Source: Kribbella catacumbae DSM 19601 (GTDB taxonomy: Bacteria > Actinomycetota > Actinomycetes > Propionibacteriales > Kribbellaceae). Taken from it: a stretch of DNA of 41,895 nt. Location: positions 1 to 41,895 of the forward strand of contig NZ_AQUZ01000022.1 of assembly GCF_000372465.1 (NCBI RefSeq). Reading direction: 5' to 3'. This document shows, in pieces, positions 23,562-33,403 of this stretch (the first letter of the stretch is position 1; each line of letters opens with the position of its first letter). Below the pieces are notes generated by a model, which did no database searches, was not told the DNA's origin, and saw only the letters and a list, made by a program, of their open reading frames with translations. Both the position numbers and the translations under genes were made by a program.

Positions 23562-24463
23562 TGCACTCCCCTCTCAGGAGGTGGCACCGGTCCGAACAGG
23601 AGCCGGTGCGGGTTGTCGTGGCGGATCACCGCGGTCGCGGCGTCGCCTTGCCGGAGGTCGACGGTCCCGGCGTACGGCCGGTCGGTGCCGTGCACGAGCT
23701 GGTCGATGCCGAGGACCCGGGCGACCGCGTCGATGCCCTGCGGGCCGTAGCTCGAGGTGTCGACGTACAGGTTGGGGTCGATGGTGCCGAGGCGGCCGCC
23801 GCGGGCGGTCAGCCGCTCGTGGTGCACGGGGGCCAGGCCGGCCGCCGCGACGAAACAGAGCCGCAGCCGCGGGTACGTCGTACGGCCGCCGAATGCGTGC
23901 CAGGCCCACCATGCGGCCTGCAGCTGGAGCGTGTAGTCGACCACTGGCGGCCACCACCCGGGCAGCTCTTCACTAGGCGGCGCAGGCGTCCCGGGATGGA
24001 CCAGGATCGGCCTGTTCAACCGCTCCGCGAGTGCCAGCAGCGAGCCGACGGCGGCCCAGCCGGCCGGAGTACCGATCACTTGGGCAGGCAGCTGCAATCC
24101 CAGGAATCCCTGTGACAGCAGGCTTTCCAGCCCATCGAGATCCGGCTCCAGCAGGTTGACGCTGGCCCAAGCTTCGAAGGGAGCAGGCAATGACGCAGTA
24201 CCGGCGTGCCACGCATCCAGAAGAGCGAGATCGCCGAGGTGCTCGATCCCGAGCGGGCTCGACAGCGACAGACCGACCAGCGAAGTCCCTTCGTCGAGCT
24301 CCTGGGCGACGCGCTTGTCGACGGCGTGCGCCGCCGGGTCCACGTCGTACGGCGCTTCGCCGGTCGTGTGCAGGGTCCAGCCAGTCAGGTACGGCGGCTC
24401 GGTGCGAGCCCGGAGGCGGTCGACGAATTCGGCTGGCCAGAGGTGCTGATGTACGTCGATCAC
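23558..24463 (-). CDS. Amidohydrolase-family (ACMSD-like) metal-dependent hydrolase
   Basis: This 301-residue protein starts MIDVHQHLWP with the HxH metal pair (His5, His7). Later elements are LNRPILVHPGTPAP (metal His), PRLRLCFVAAAG, NLYVDTSSYGPQGIDAV and LVHGTDRPYAGTVD (Asp ligand), typical of the TIM-barrel amidohydrolase_2 family, which performs hydrolysis or decarboxylation. GTG at 24463 is preceded by GGAGGAGGGAAG, a strong ribosome site. Two LacI-type operators and a minus-strand TTGACA -35 element lie just upstream. It forms an operon with the cysteine dioxygenase-like gene. Confidence 0.9.
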   Translation of the reverse strand: MIDVHQHLWPAEFVDRLRARTEPPYLTGWTLHTTGEAPYDVDPAAHAVDKRVAQELDEGTSLVGLSLSSPLGIEHLGDLALLDAWHAGTASLPAPFEAWASVNLLEPDLDGLESLLSQGFLGLQLPAQVIGTPAGWAAVGSLLALAERLNRPILVHPGTPAPPSEELPGWWPPVVDYTLQLQAAWWAWHAFGGRTTYPRLRLCFVAAAGLAPVHHERLTARGGRLGTIDPNLYVDTSSYGPQGIDAVARVLGIDQLVHGTDRPYAGTVDLRQGDAATAVIRHDNPHRLLFGPVPPPERGVQ

Positions 24464-24485
24464 GAGCTTCCCTCCTCCGCCAGCC

Positions 24486-24533
24486 GATCTTTGAAGCGCT
24501 TCAAGACACCTGTAGTGAAGCGCTTCAAAGATC
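24486..24533. promoter_or_regulatory. Tandem LacI-type operators forming an 18-bp inverted repeat
   Basis: Two palindromes, TTGAAGCGCTTCAA (24491-24504) and TGAAGCGCTTCA (24516-24527), have centres 24 bp apart. They sit in a larger exact inverted repeat whose 18-bp arms are 24486-24503 and 24516-24533. The central AGCGCT-type dyad is typical of LacI/GalR operators. A minus-strand -35 TTGACA lies at 24543-24538, so the operators overlap the downstream part of the amidohydrolase promoter and lie 76 bp from the lacI-family start. Confidence 0.9.
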
Positions 24534-24608
24534 TCTTTGTCAAGCGGCATCTCAGCGAAAAGCCCCAAGGGCGACTTTTTGTCCCACCCGTGCCCTAGGG
24601 TCGATCCC

Positions 24609-25622
24609 ATGTCTGGAACCGGCCGCAGGCCGACCCTCAAGGACATCGCGGCCGAGACCGGCCTTTCGATGGCGGCCGTCTCCTACGCGTTGCGAGGTCT
24701 GCAAGGAACGCCGGAAACACAGGCGCGAGTCCAGGAAGCCGCCGAGCGCCTCGGCTACCAGGCCGACCCCGTGGCCCGCGCGCTCGCGTCCGGCCGGAGC
24801 GGTTCGGTCGGCGTCCTGTGCGCCTCTCTCGAAGACCTGTGGCAGCAACGCCTGGCCGCCGCACTCGGCCGCGAACTGCTCGCCCCGGACCGCAACGCCT
24901 GGATCATCGACTCCGCCGGCGACGCCGACCGGCAGCTCCAGCTGGCCCAGCATCTGGTCGACCACCGCGCCGACGCGATCGTGGTGATCCCGATCGACCC
25001 GGCCGCCAAGGGCTGGGCCGCGATTGCCCAGCAGGCCCCGGTGATCGCGATCGGCGACGCACTGCCGGCCGCGAAGGCGAAGTCCGAGGTGCTGTTCGAC
25101 AACGAGACCGGAGTCAGTACTGCGCTGCGCCGGCTGGCCGACGCGGGCCACCGCAACGTCGCAGTACTGAGCCCGTCGCGCAGGTTCGAGGTCGAGCGGC
25201 CGGCCGAAGAGATCGCCCAGCGGGTCGCGTCGGGACTGAAGCTGAAGGTGCGGATCGTCCCCTGCCCGCACGACCTGGCGGGCGCGACCGAGGTCGCGCG
25301 TGAGCTGCTGACCTCGAGCAACCGGCCGACCGGCATCCTGGCGCTCGCCGACTCGATGGCCTTCGGTGTGTACGCCGCCTGCAAGGAGCTCGGCATCCAG
25401 GTCCCCGACGACCTGTCCCTGCTCGGGTACGACGATCAGCCGATGTCCCAGCTGCTCAGCCCGCCGTTGTCCACCTTCCACTGGCCACTCGACGACCTGG
25501 TCGCCGACGTGGTGAGCCGGGTGACCTCCGCCGTCGACACCAACCGGCGCGTCCGCCGGACCACGGTCGAGCCGACCCTGATCGAACGCGGCTCGGTCGC
25601 CGCCCCGCCCGCGAAGGCGTGA
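24609..25622 (+). CDS. LacI family transcriptional regulator
   Basis: This 337-residue regulator has a helix-turn-helix and hinge (TLKDIAAETGLSMAAVSYAL, then ERLGYQADPVARALASGRSG) followed by a periplasmic-binding-like effector domain (VGVLCASLEDLWQQRL, ADAIVVIPIDP, PTGILALADSMAFGVYAA, LSLLGYDDQP). ATG at 24609 is chosen over an upstream extension because AGGG lies 8 nt before it. It is divergent from the amidohydrolase-dioxygenase operon and almost certainly binds the paired operators between them. The effector is unknown, perhaps the amidohydrolase substrate. Confidence 0.95.
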   Translation: MSGTGRRPTLKDIAAETGLSMAAVSYALRGLQGTPETQARVQEAAERLGYQADPVARALASGRSGSVGVLCASLEDLWQQRLAAALGRELLAPDRNAWIIDSAGDADRQLQLAQHLVDHRADAIVVIPIDPAAKGWAAIAQQAPVIAIGDALPAAKAKSEVLFDNETGVSTALRRLADAGHRNVAVLSPSRRFEVERPAEEIAQRVASGLKLKVRIVPCPHDLAGATEVARELLTSSNRPTGILALADSMAFGVYAACKELGIQVPDDLSLLGYDDQPMSQLLSPPLSTFHWPLDDLVADVVSRVTSAVDTNRRVRRTTVEPTLIERGSVAAPPAKA

Positions 25623-25718
25623 CGACGACGCTGAGTCACCCACGACGGCCACACCGGCGAAACTAGACTAATTCACTGCACTTAAAATCCATTGTCCACG
25701 ATGTGAAACTGTGCGCCA

Positions 25719-27167
25719 CTAGCCGGTCAGGCGGTCCAGGCGAGCCGTGACGGCCGGGCGGCGGTGGTCGGTGGCAGGCAGGTCCCGCTCCAGAACCTCG
25801 AACACCTCGAGGTCCTCGGCTCCCGTGGAGGTCTGCGCAAAGCGCCAGAGCAGGTCATGATCAGACGAGTCCAGTACTGCGCGCCGCAGCGTCGCGTCGA
25901 GCTCGTCCCGCTCCATGCGCAGCGCCGGCGCATCCGACCGCCCGAGCAGCGAACCGGAGTACAGGTCCATCGCCTTGGCCAGCGCACCGATCCGCAACGC
26001 ATCCTGTACGTCGGTGACGTCGCCCGACACGTCGGCGATGATCCGGTACGGCTTGGTGTCGAGCACGCCTTGACCCAGCAAATTCCGCAGCCGGTGCATC
26101 TCCGCGCGGACCGTCGTCGGATTCCCCTCGTCGCCATAGAGCTGCAGCATCAACTGCTCGGCCGTGAGCCCAGCCGGATGCAGGAGCAGCAACGCGAGCA
26201 CCTCTGCCCGGCGCAACGTCAAGGTGAGCTCCCGCCCGCCCACGATCGCAAACGGCTGCCCTGAGCCCAGCAGCTTCAGCCGCAGCGACGGGCGGCGACG
26301 GCGTACCGGGCCTGGGATGCGTAGCAGGTAGCCCTCGTCCAACGGCTCGACCACGGCTTCGCGGCCGTCGCCGAGCTCGATCCGGTCGGCGCCCGCGGAG
26401 ACGTCGAGGCGATCGGGAAGCCAGGCCAGCGGTTGAACGGCCAGTACCCGGCCGGTCGGAGTGAGCAGTGCGCCGGGAGCATCGCCCAGCGCAACGAGGT
26501 GGCGCATGTTGCGTGCACGGAGTTGCTCGTCGGCGGCGGCCATCCGGACCCGGAGCTGCCCCTCGGCCAGCTGAGCCGCGGCGGTCACCAGCGCCATCAT
26601 GGCCGGGTGGATCGTGCGCAGCGGACCACTCACGTCGACGGCGCCGATCAGCTTGCCGGTGTCCGGATCGTGCACCGGCGCGGCAGCACAGGTCCACGCA
26701 TGAATCCGGCGGACCAGGTGTTCGGCCGAGTGGATCTGGACGGGCTGGTCGGCGGCGAGCGCAGTACCCATGCCGTTGGTGCCGATCGCATCCTCGGACC
26801 AGATCGCTCCTTCGGACAACGCGATGCGGTCGGCCTGCCGGCGTACGTCGGCGGCGCCCTCGCGCCAGAGGATCAGTCCCTGCGCGTCGGTGACGATCAT
26901 GATGTGCGACGCCTCGTCCGCGAACGTCGTCAGCGTCTGGCGCAGGATCGGCAGTACTGCGCGCAGCGGGTGATCCTCACGCAACGACTCGAGCACGTCA
27001 GCCGGGACCACCACCGGCGGGGCGTCCAGCTCGGGGTCGACCAGTGCCGCCAGCGAACGTTCCCAGGACGCGGCGACCAGCGGGCGCGGCACACCCGGCA
27101 CCCGGCCACCACCGAGCACCTCGTCGTACAGCTCACTGAGCCGGCGCGCCTTCTCCGGTGCGTCCAC
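25719..27167 (-). CDS. GAF-domain regulator with C-terminal winged helix (acetoin/aldehyde-type, no AAA domain)
   Basis: This 482-residue protein has an N-terminal AcoR-like sensor (VAASWERSLAALVDPELDAPP), a GAF domain (about 60-200; HIMIVTDAQGLILWREG, LSEGAIWSEDAIGTNGMGTAL, HAWTCAAAPVHDPDTGKLIG) and a C-terminal winged helix (about 310-370; LTLRRAEVLALLLLHPAGLT, TTVRAEMHRLRNLLGQGVLD). It lacks the sigma-54 AAA+ domain of true AcoR. GTG at 27167 follows GAGG by 7 nt; TTG at 27173 is the alternative. It is divergent from the aldehyde dehydrogenase gene, an arrangement common in actinobacteria, and probably activates it in response to an aldehyde or alcohol signal. Confidence 0.9.
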   Translation of the reverse strand: MDAPEKARRLSELYDEVLGGGRVPGVPRPLVAASWERSLAALVDPELDAPPVVVPADVLESLREDHPLRAVLPILRQTLTTFADEASHIMIVTDAQGLILWREGAADVRRQADRIALSEGAIWSEDAIGTNGMGTALAADQPVQIHSAEHLVRRIHAWTCAAAPVHDPDTGKLIGAVDVSGPLRTIHPAMMALVTAAAQLAEGQLRVRMAAADEQLRARNMRHLVALGDAPGALLTPTGRVLAVQPLAWLPDRLDVSAGADRIELGDGREAVVEPLDEGYLLRIPGPVRRRRPSLRLKLLGSGQPFAIVGGRELTLTLRRAEVLALLLLHPAGLTAEQLMLQLYGDEGNPTTVRAEMHRLRNLLGQGVLDTKPYRIIADVSGDVTDVQDALRIGALAKAMDLYSGSLLGRSDAPALRMERDELDATLRRAVLDSSDHDLLWRFAQTSTGAEDLEVFEVLERDLPATDHRRPAVTARLDRLTG

Positions 27168-27213
27168 GCCCAAGCCTCACCCGGAACCCGCACCGCAGAC
27201 AAGAGCGCGACGC

Positions 27214-27235
27214 GATGCAACGTCGATGCAACGTC
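27214..27235. promoter_or_regulatory. Tandem GATGCAACGTC repeat, candidate operator
   Basis: Two head-to-tail copies of the 11-mer GATGCAACGTC lie midway between the GAF regulator and the aldehyde dehydrogenase. They are flanked by GCGACG and CGTCGC, which form an outer dyad. The one-helical-turn repeat fits binding of a dimer on one DNA face. Confidence 0.65.
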
Positions 27236-27281
27236 GCGGGATCTAGCTTGCTGTCAACCGCTCTTGACGCAGGAGGACCCA

Positions 27282-28805
<1,524 letters not shown>

Positions 28806-28825
28806 CGGTCATGATCGAGAGGCCA

Positions 28826-29203
28826 ATGGCAGAAAGGGTTTCGTACACGGAGGAGGCGGCGGAGTTGCTCCGCCGGCTCACCGAGCTGCACGGCCCGCTG
28901 ATGTTCCACCAGTCCGGCGGGTGCTGCGACGGGAGCTCCCCGATGTGCTACCCGGATGGCGAGTTCCGCACCGGCGCGGCGGACATCCACCTGGGTGACC
29001 TCGCCGTCGACGGGCTGGCCGAACCGGTCTCGTTCTGGATGTCCAGGAACCAGTACGAGTACTGGAAGCACACCCACCTGACCGTCGACGTCGTCAAAGG
29101 CCGCGGCAGCGGCTTCTCCGTCGAGGCCCCCGAAGGCGTCCGCTTCCTGATCCGCTCCCGCCTCTTCACCGACCAGGAGTCCGCCACCCTCGGCCTCCTC
29201 TGA
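28826..29203 (+). CDS. DUF779 protein
   Basis: This 125-residue protein contains the DUF779 hallmark LMFHQSGGCCDGSSPMCYPD and later WMSRNQYEYWKHTHLTVDVV, GRGSGFSVEAPEGVRFLIRSR. Three cysteines (CC...C) suggest metal or redox chemistry. DUF779 proteins are found with aldehyde dehydrogenases; a maturation or accessory role is assumed but unproven. ATG at 28826 (GAGAGG just upstream) is preferred; ATG at 28811 has no ribosome site. It starts 20 bp after the aldehyde dehydrogenase and is followed by a strong terminator. Confidence 0.93.
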   Translation: MAERVSYTEEAAELLRRLTELHGPLMFHQSGGCCDGSSPMCYPDGEFRTGAADIHLGDLAVDGLAEPVSFWMSRNQYEYWKHTHLTVDVVKGRGSGFSVEAPEGVRFLIRSRLFTDQESATLGLL

Positions 29204-29206
29204 AGC

Positions 29207-29255
29207 GAGTGCCGACCGTCCGGTGGCGTTGCCGGACGGCCGGCACTCTTATCTG
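29207..29255 (+). terminator. Terminator after DUF779 gene
   Basis: A long stem of GAGTGCCG-A-CCGTCCGG and CCGGACGG-C-CGGCACTC, with one mismatch and an 8-nt loop, is followed by TTATCTGTTCTTT. Confidence 0.85.
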
Positions 29256-29345
29256 TTCTTTCCGGGTCAGGGTAGGTCCAGGTCCACCATCGGGTGGGGG
29301 GCTGCTGCTCCTGTGCTGGGAGGGGGAAATCTCGACGATCGATGC

Positions 29346-30353
29346 ATGACCACGATGACCGGGATTCACCCCGTAGTACCGGCTCTGCCTGGCAGGCCGC
29401 GGCGGCTGCATCGGCCCTTGATGATCGTCACGATCGCGTTGACCGTGCTGGCCCTGGTCGGCATCGCCGGGGCGTTGATCGACGATCGGCAGTTGCTCGG
29501 CCATCCCATCTGGATGAAGCCGCTCAAGTTCACGATCAGCTTCGCGGCGTACTGCGCGACGCTCGCCTGGCTGCTGTCCCTGCAGACCAAGGCCCGCCGG
29601 CTCGGCTGGTGGATGGGCACCGTGGTGGCCGCCGGGATCGCGGCGGAGATGGTGCTGATCGTCGGCCAGGTCGTCGTCCGCGGCCGGCAACTGCACTTCA
29701 ACCAGTCCACCCCGGCCGACGAGATGATCCACAACATCATGGCGCTGACGATCTACATCGTCTGGACCGCCGTGCTGGTGATCGCGATCCAGCTGCTCTT
29801 CGACAAGCCGGGCGACAAGGCGTTGCGCTGGAGCATCCGGCTCGCCCTCGGCACCACGCTCGGCGGCATGCTGCTCGGCAACCTGATGTTCCGTCCCAGC
29901 CCGGCCCAGGAGCAGGCGATCGAGGCGACCGGCCGGCAGGACTTCCTCGGCGGGCACTCGGTCGGCGTCGAGGACGGCGGGGCGGGCATGCCGATCACCG
30001 GCTGGAGTACCGAAGGCGGCGACCTGCGGATCGGTCACTTCCTCGGCATCCACGCGCTGCAGCTCATCCCATTGGTTGCCCTCGGCCTCCTTCTGCTCGC
30101 CCGCCGCTTCCCGGTACTGCGCCCCGAGGGCCCGCGGACCGCGCTCGTCGGGATCACCGCGGCGGCGTACGGCGGGCTGATCTGGCTGGTCACCTGGCAG
30201 GCCGATCGCGGCGAATCCCTGGTCCACCCGGGCCGAACGACGCTCTTCGCGGCCGGATTGTTGCTCACCGCGACGATTGTGGCGTTGCTCGCAGTACTGG
30301 GCCGTGCACGAAGGACAACCCTCGCATCCGCGGGAATCTCTTCCCGGAGCTGA
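29346..30353 (+). CDS. Multi-pass membrane protein of unknown function
   Basis: This 335-residue protein has about seven hydrophobic segments: LMIVTIALTVLALVGIAGAL (about 28-47), FTISFAAYCATLAWLLSL, MGTVVAAGIAAEMVLIVGQV, MALTIYIVWTAVLVIAIQLL, LALGTTLGGMLLGNLMF, FLGIHALQLIPLVALGLLLL and two near the C-terminus. Polar loops include LHFNQSTPADEMIHN and TGRQDFLGGHSVG. The family is not recognised. ATG at 29346 is chosen; the purine run GGGAGGGGG is 20 nt upstream, rather far. It lies between a terminator and the protease gene and may be monocistronic. Confidence 0.85.
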   Translation: MTTMTGIHPVVPALPGRPRRLHRPLMIVTIALTVLALVGIAGALIDDRQLLGHPIWMKPLKFTISFAAYCATLAWLLSLQTKARRLGWWMGTVVAAGIAAEMVLIVGQVVVRGRQLHFNQSTPADEMIHNIMALTIYIVWTAVLVIAIQLLFDKPGDKALRWSIRLALGTTLGGMLLGNLMFRPSPAQEQAIEATGRQDFLGGHSVGVEDGGAGMPITGWSTEGGDLRIGHFLGIHALQLIPLVALGLLLLARRFPVLRPEGPRTALVGITAAAYGGLIWLVTWQADRGESLVHPGRTTLFAAGLLLTATIVALLAVLGRARRTTLASAGISSRS

Positions 30354-30425
30354 CGGCCAGCCTTAGGGTCAGCCCGGACGGGTCGTGGAGGGCGATCCGC
30401 ATCGAACACTTCCTGGAGCATTGCT

Positions 30426-33341
30426 GTGAAACTTTCTGGCAAGGGACGGGGGCTCCTGGCAATCACTGCCGTGGGCGCCACCACTGTCCTGGCTGTGACG
30501 GCCGGCGGTGGAGCGGTGGCAGCCACCAGCGCCACCCCGGACCCCAAGGCACCGGCCGAAGCGACCAAGTCGGTCACGTCGAAGGAACGTAAGGGCAACT
30601 TCGACGCCCGGACGCCGAACGCCCGCGCGACCTACGCCCGCGCCGCCAAGGCGGTCGGCAAGGAGACCAAGGCATCGGAGAAGTTCCGTACCTCGCTGGG
30701 CAGCCAGGGTGTGGTGTCGGTCGACCCGAACACCGGCACCCCGGAGCAGGTGACCAAGCTCAACGGCTTCCTCACCGGCAAGAGCACCAAGAAGGCCACC
30801 GAGATCGCGCTGGCCTACGTCAAGGCGCACCCCGAGGTCTTCAAGCTGTCCGAGTCCGACCTCGGTACCCTCAAGCTGCGCAAGGACTACGTCGACGACC
30901 TCGGCACCCACCACATCTCCTGGGTCCAGGTGGTCGACGGCATCGAGGTGTTCAGCAACGGCCTGAAGGCCAACGTCACCAAGGCCGGCCAGCTGATCTC
31001 GCTGCAAGGCGCCCCGATCGCCGGGCTCACCTCACAGGCACAGGCCCGCAAGGCCGCTCCCGCCGTCACCGCCGAAGAGGCCCGGGCCGCGGCTGCCACG
31101 GACATCGAGGCCAAGCTCCGTACCGCCAAGGCGACCAAGTCCGGCGCGGTCACCAAGTGGAGCGACGGCGGCACCGCCAAGCAGGTCTGGTTCCACACCG
31201 CGGACGGGCTGCGCAAGGGCTGGCTGACCTACGTCAACGCCGGCGGCTCGAAGAGCTACAGCCACGTCATCGACGCCCAGACCGGCGGTCTGCTGTACCG
31301 CCGCGACCTGATCAACGAGGGCAACGGCGACGCGCTGGTCCAGGACAACTACCCGGGTGCTCCCAAGGGTGGCACGCAGCGCATCGAGAACCTGATCTAC
31401 AACAAGTGGCTGCCGAAGAACGCCAAGACGCTGCTCGAGGGCACCTCGGTGTCGGCGTACGCGGATGTCAACGACGACAACGAGCCGAACGCGGGTGAGA
31501 CGGTCAAGGTGCCCGGCACCAAGACCACCGCGGAGTACAAGCTGGTCCCCTTCCAGTCCAGCTCGTACTGCGCGGCGACCTTCGTCTGCAGCTGGGACCC
31601 GGCCAAGCCGGACTCCTGGAAGACGAACATGAACCAGGACGTCACGAACGGGTTCTACCTGGCCAGCAACTTCCACGACTGGCTGGCCAAGCCGCCGATC
31701 AGCTTCACCCCGGCGGCCGGTAGCTTCGACGCTGCCGGTGGCGACCCGGTCCTGCTGAACGCGCTGGACGGCGCGGCCACCGGCGCGGACGGCGGCCCCG
31801 ACGGCAACCACGTCAACAACGCGAACATGAACACCCCGCCGGACGGCACCCCGCCGGTCATGCAGATGTACCTGTTCCACGCACCGGGCGCGAGTGACGA
31901 GCAGGACGGCTACGTGCCGAGCAGCTCGAGCAACGACGCGAGCATCCTGTACCACGAGTACACCCACGGCCTGTCGAACCGCCTGGTCGTCGACGCGACC
32001 GGCAACTCGACGCTGAACAGCATCCAGGCCGGCGCGATGGGTGAGGCGTGGAGCGACTTCTACGCGATGGACTACCTGGTGGCACACGGCCTGGAGAAGG
32101 ACACCAAGGCTCCCGGTGAGGTGCTCGAGGGCAAGTACGTCAGCCACGGCCAACTGTTCCGCACCCAGGCGATCGACTGCCGCGTGAAGGCCGTCAGCGA
32201 CAACTGCGTCGGTCTCGACGGCTCGAAGGGCGGCTACACCTACGGCGACTTCCCGACGATCGGTGGCGCCCCCCAGGTACACGCCTCCGGTGAGCTGTGG
32301 GCCCAGACGATGTGGGACCTGAGGGAGCGCTTCGGCCGTACGTACGCGCTGAGCCTCATCACCCGCGCGATGGAGCTGTCCGCCTCCGACCCGACGATGC
32401 TGGACATGCGTAACGCGATCGTCCAGGTCGATCTGGTCGCCACCGGCGGCAAGAACGCCGGCATCCTGTGGCAGGTCTTCGCCAACCGGGGCATGGGCTG
32501 GTTCGCCGGCGCGCTCGACGGCGGCGACTCGCGTCCGGTCGAGGACTTCCACATCCCGCCGACCGGTGCCACCACGACCATCTCCGGCACCGTGACCGAC
32601 AAGGACACCGGTACTCCGGTGGCCGGCGCGCTCGTCTTCATCGGCGGGCACGCCTCCGGCTACGCGGGTGACTACTCCGCCGTGACCGGCGCCGACGGCA
32701 AGTACACGATCACCGGCGTCCTGCCGGGCACCTACGGCAAGTTCGTCGTCTCCGGCGCCGGCTACGAGGTGCTGGGCAACGCCCTGGCAGTCAAGGCCGG
32801 TGGCACCACCGCCAACTTCGCCTCGCGGCGCAACTGGGCCGCGGCTTCCGGCGGTGGCGCGATCAAGGCCTTCACCGGACCGGACTTCTCGCCGCAGTGT
32901 GGTCCCGGCTACGCGATCGATTCCAGCCAGGGCACCGGCTGGGGCAGCACCACCGGCGACGACAACGGCACCCCGACCAACGTGATGATCCCGAAGAACC
33001 TCGACATCGCGCTGCCGGCCGCCGTGAACCTGACCAAGTTGTCGATCGACCCGTCCAACACCTGTGGCGACCCGGGCAGCGCCTCGACCGGCAAGTACCG
33101 GATCGAGACGTCGGCCGACGGCACCACCTGGGCGACCGCGCTGGAGGGCGAGTTCACCGCCGCCAACCGCAACCAGTTCAACGAGGTGACGCCGACGGCC
33201 AACACCACCGGCGTGAAGTTCGTCCGGTTCGTGATGCTCAGCCCGCAGGTCCCGGACTTCGCCACGAACTGCCCGAACGGCGGCTACGGCGGCTGCCAGT
33301 TCACCGACCTGACCGAGATCCAGGTCTTCGGCACCAAGTAG
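30426..33341 (+). CDS. Secreted M36 (fungalysin) metalloprotease with accessory C-terminal domains
   Basis: This 971-residue zinc protease has a signal peptide (about 1-33; core LLAITAVGATTVLAVTAGGG) and a propeptide of FTP/PepSY type (about 90-290). The M36 catalytic domain (about 320-710) carries HEYTHG (His510, Glu511, His514) and downstream Glu540 in GAMGEAWSDFYAMDY. A carboxypeptidase regulatory-like fold follows (about 715-800; TISGTVTDKDTGTPVAGALV), then a discoidin-like C-terminal domain (about 825-971; NLTKLSIDPSNTC, YRIETSADGTTWATALEGEF). It is secreted and probably self-processed. The GTG start at 30426 has GGAG 8 nt upstream. A terminator follows. Confidence 0.96.
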   Translation: MKLSGKGRGLLAITAVGATTVLAVTAGGGAVAATSATPDPKAPAEATKSVTSKERKGNFDARTPNARATYARAAKAVGKETKASEKFRTSLGSQGVVSVDPNTGTPEQVTKLNGFLTGKSTKKATEIALAYVKAHPEVFKLSESDLGTLKLRKDYVDDLGTHHISWVQVVDGIEVFSNGLKANVTKAGQLISLQGAPIAGLTSQAQARKAAPAVTAEEARAAAATDIEAKLRTAKATKSGAVTKWSDGGTAKQVWFHTADGLRKGWLTYVNAGGSKSYSHVIDAQTGGLLYRRDLINEGNGDALVQDNYPGAPKGGTQRIENLIYNKWLPKNAKTLLEGTSVSAYADVNDDNEPNAGETVKVPGTKTTAEYKLVPFQSSSYCAATFVCSWDPAKPDSWKTNMNQDVTNGFYLASNFHDWLAKPPISFTPAAGSFDAAGGDPVLLNALDGAATGADGGPDGNHVNNANMNTPPDGTPPVMQMYLFHAPGASDEQDGYVPSSSSNDASILYHEYTHGLSNRLVVDATGNSTLNSIQAGAMGEAWSDFYAMDYLVAHGLEKDTKAPGEVLEGKYVSHGQLFRTQAIDCRVKAVSDNCVGLDGSKGGYTYGDFPTIGGAPQVHASGELWAQTMWDLRERFGRTYALSLITRAMELSASDPTMLDMRNAIVQVDLVATGGKNAGILWQVFANRGMGWFAGALDGGDSRPVEDFHIPPTGATTTISGTVTDKDTGTPVAGALVFIGGHASGYAGDYSAVTGADGKYTITGVLPGTYGKFVVSGAGYEVLGNALAVKAGGTTANFASRRNWAAASGGGAIKAFTGPDFSPQCGPGYAIDSSQGTGWGSTTGDDNGTPTNVMIPKNLDIALPAAVNLTKLSIDPSNTCGDPGSASTGKYRIETSADGTTWATALEGEFTAANRNQFNEVTPTANTTGVKFVRFVMLSPQVPDFATNCPNGGYGGCQFTDLTEIQVFGTK

Positions 33342-33358
33342 TCCCCAAGCTCCACCCC

Positions 33359-33392
33359 GAGGGCCGGCCGAGTACCCACTCGGCCGGCCCTC
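33359..33392. terminator. Hairpin between the protease and HxlR genes
   Basis: GAGGGCCGGCCGAGT pairs with ACTCGGCCGGCCCTC around a 4-nt loop, and CCTTCTT follows on the plus strand. It probably serves both convergent genes. Confidence 0.85.
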
Positions 33393-33403
33393 CGCCTTCT
33401 TGC

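Noticed and set aside
26433..27281. Upstream extension of the aldehyde dehydrogenase frame
   Set aside because: It overlaps the divergent GAF regulator, whereas ATG 27282 has a strong AGGAGG.
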